Positions 5,858 through 6,275 of a stretch of DNA of 6,275 nucleotides are shown here, one piece after another; position 1 is the first letter of the stretch; each line of letters opens with the position of its first letter. The stretch is from Paracoccaceae bacterium. GTDB taxonomy: Bacteria; Pseudomonadota; Alphaproteobacteria; Rhodobacterales; Rhodobacteraceae. Below the pieces are notes generated by a model that worked only from the letters and a program-made list of their open reading frames with translations, was not told where the DNA came from and did not search any database. Both the position numbers and the translations under genes were made by a program. Location of the stretch: the NCBI GenBank assembly GCA_012036325.1, contig JAAUPC010000213.1:1-6275 (forward strand), in the 5' to 3' direction.

Positions 5858-5925
5858 TTTTGCGAAGATACAGTCGGCAAGAATCCCAAACACTGTGCGC
5901 AGACGGGAAAATATAGTAGCATTCG

Positions 5926-5958
5926 GTCGGAATTTGACCATCCAGTCTGCTTTCCGAC
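5926..5958. promoter_or_regulatory. 7-bp inverted repeat upstream of the quinone oxidoreductase
   Basis: GTCGGAA (5926-5932) and TTCCGAC (5952-5958) are exact inverted copies with 19 bases between. A smaller dyad, GGTC/GACC (5925-5928 and 5936-5939), and a TTGACC box (5934-5939) overlap it. It may be an operator with half-sites about two and a half helical turns apart. No regulator is identified. Confidence 0.35.
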
Positions 5959-6011
5959 GCGGTATCCATGGCCCAGACGGATGAGGACAACCCCAAGATG
6001 CAAGGAGCACC

Positions 6012-6275
6012 ATGCAGGCATGGCTGATCGAAACGCTGGGGGACACGCCTAACCTTGTGACCCTGCCCACCCCCGATCCGGCACCAGGCGAGGTGCTGGT
6101 CCGCGTCATCGCGGTGGGGCTGAACTTTGCCGATCTCCTTATGCAGGCGGGCAGCTATCAGGCGCGCCCGCCCCTGCCCTATGTCCCGGGGATGGAGTTT
6201 GCGGGCATCGTCGCGGCCCTTGGTCCCGGCACCAGCGGCCCCGAGCCCGGCACTCGCGTGCTGGGCATCTGCGGC
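6012..6275 (+). CDS. NADPH:quinone oxidoreductase-like protein (MDR superfamily), N-terminal part
   Basis: The first 88 residues of a zinc-free medium-chain dehydrogenase/reductase of the quinone oxidoreductase group are present; the gene runs off the window. The visible part is the GroES-like domain: MQAWLIETLG (1-10), PAPGEVLVRVIAVGLNFADLL (23-43), AGSYQ (46-50), PYVPGMEFAGIV (56-67) and GTRVLGICG (80-88). NFADLL stands where zinc alcohol dehydrogenases have the catalytic-zinc cysteine (GxCGTD), and the PGMEFAG run is typical of quinone oxidoreductases, which reduce quinones with NADPH in the cytoplasm. The Rossmann domain is missing, so cofactor preference cannot be read. The ATG at 6012 has AAGGAG at 6002-6007, a strong site with a short four-base spacer. 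It is divergent from the XRE regulator across 422 bases. Confidence 0.9.
   Translation, partial: MQAWLIETLGDTPNLVTLPTPDPAPGEVLVRVIAVGLNFADLLMQAGSYQARPPLPYVPGMEFAGIVAALGPGTSGPEPGTRVLGICG

Larger units (their letters stand above)
5590..6011. other. Long AT-richer divergent intergenic region without a convincing gene
   Basis: These 422 bases separate the XRE gene and the quinone oxidoreductase. GC is clearly lower than in the flanking genes (26 of 60 at 5821-5880). Open frames here give cysteine-, proline- and arginine-rich sequence with no family likeness or good start site. The stretch holds several dyads: CTTAC/GTAAG (5620-5635), GTCCT/AGGAC (5704-5720), TTTGC/GCAAA (5817-5829), AAATT/AATTT (5827-5839), the UUCG hairpin (5831-5857) and GTCGGAA/TTCCGAC (5926-5958). 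It also holds two good -10-like hexamers (minus 5728-5723, plus 5912-5917). Promoters for both genes must be here; a small RNA is possible. Confidence 0.6.

Noticed and set aside
5624..6109. A minus-strand reading of 161 residues covering the divergent region
   Set aside because: It overlaps the start of the quinone oxidoreductase in antisense, has no ribosome binding site or family likeness, and looks like random translation.
1..6275. tRNA, rRNA, CRISPR array, transposase or phage attachment site
   Set aside because: No cloverleaf, no spaced direct-repeat array, no mobile-element protein and no flanking target duplications were seen on either strand.

Overview
The window looks like chromosomal DNA of a Rhodobacteraceae-type alphaproteobacterium. 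The evidence is high GC with strong third-position G/C bias, close textual resemblance of the MgtE, RraB, HisN-like and XRE proteins to the forms I know from Rhodobacter relatives, and an intergenic stem (G-run/C-run hairpin followed by CCCCGCAGAGTATTTTT) of a kind I recall as common in that family. The family call is from memory, not from a search.

Layout. Positions 1-301 (minus) hold the N-terminal end of a magnesium transporter MgtE, with a one-base deletion near 83-85. A 128-base divergent gap leads to guanine deaminase guaD (430-1707, plus), intact. A perfect hairpin at 1707-1727 sits in the convergent gap. Five minus-strand genes follow, listed by coordinate: rraB (1747-2064), a short secreted protein of unknown function (2121-2699), an 8-oxoguanine deaminase broken by two one-base insertions (2776-4115), an inositol-monophosphatase-family enzyme, probably histidinol-phosphatase (4340-5152), and a small XRE-type regulator (5227-5589). 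A 422-base AT-richer divergent region (5590-6011) carries several dyads, including an 11-bp stem with a cUUCGg loop followed by four T. The window ends inside a plus-strand quinone oxidoreductase of the MDR superfamily (6012 onward).

Function. The main metabolic theme is purine deamination. Guanine deaminase makes xanthine from guanine, and 8-oxoguanine deaminase makes urate from oxidised guanine, so the two products feed the same catabolic route (xanthine to urate). The rest is housekeeping: Mg2+ uptake, control of RNase E, a sugar/histidinol-phosphate phosphatase, a regulator and a quinone reductase.

The main caution is sequence quality. Three separate one-base indels lie in two otherwise well-conserved genes, two of them at or beside short same-base runs. 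Each can be undone by one base, after which the conserved reading continues. This favours base-calling or assembly error over real gene decay, but reads are needed to decide. I found no clearly new biological system. The least explained part is the 5590-6011 intergenic region.
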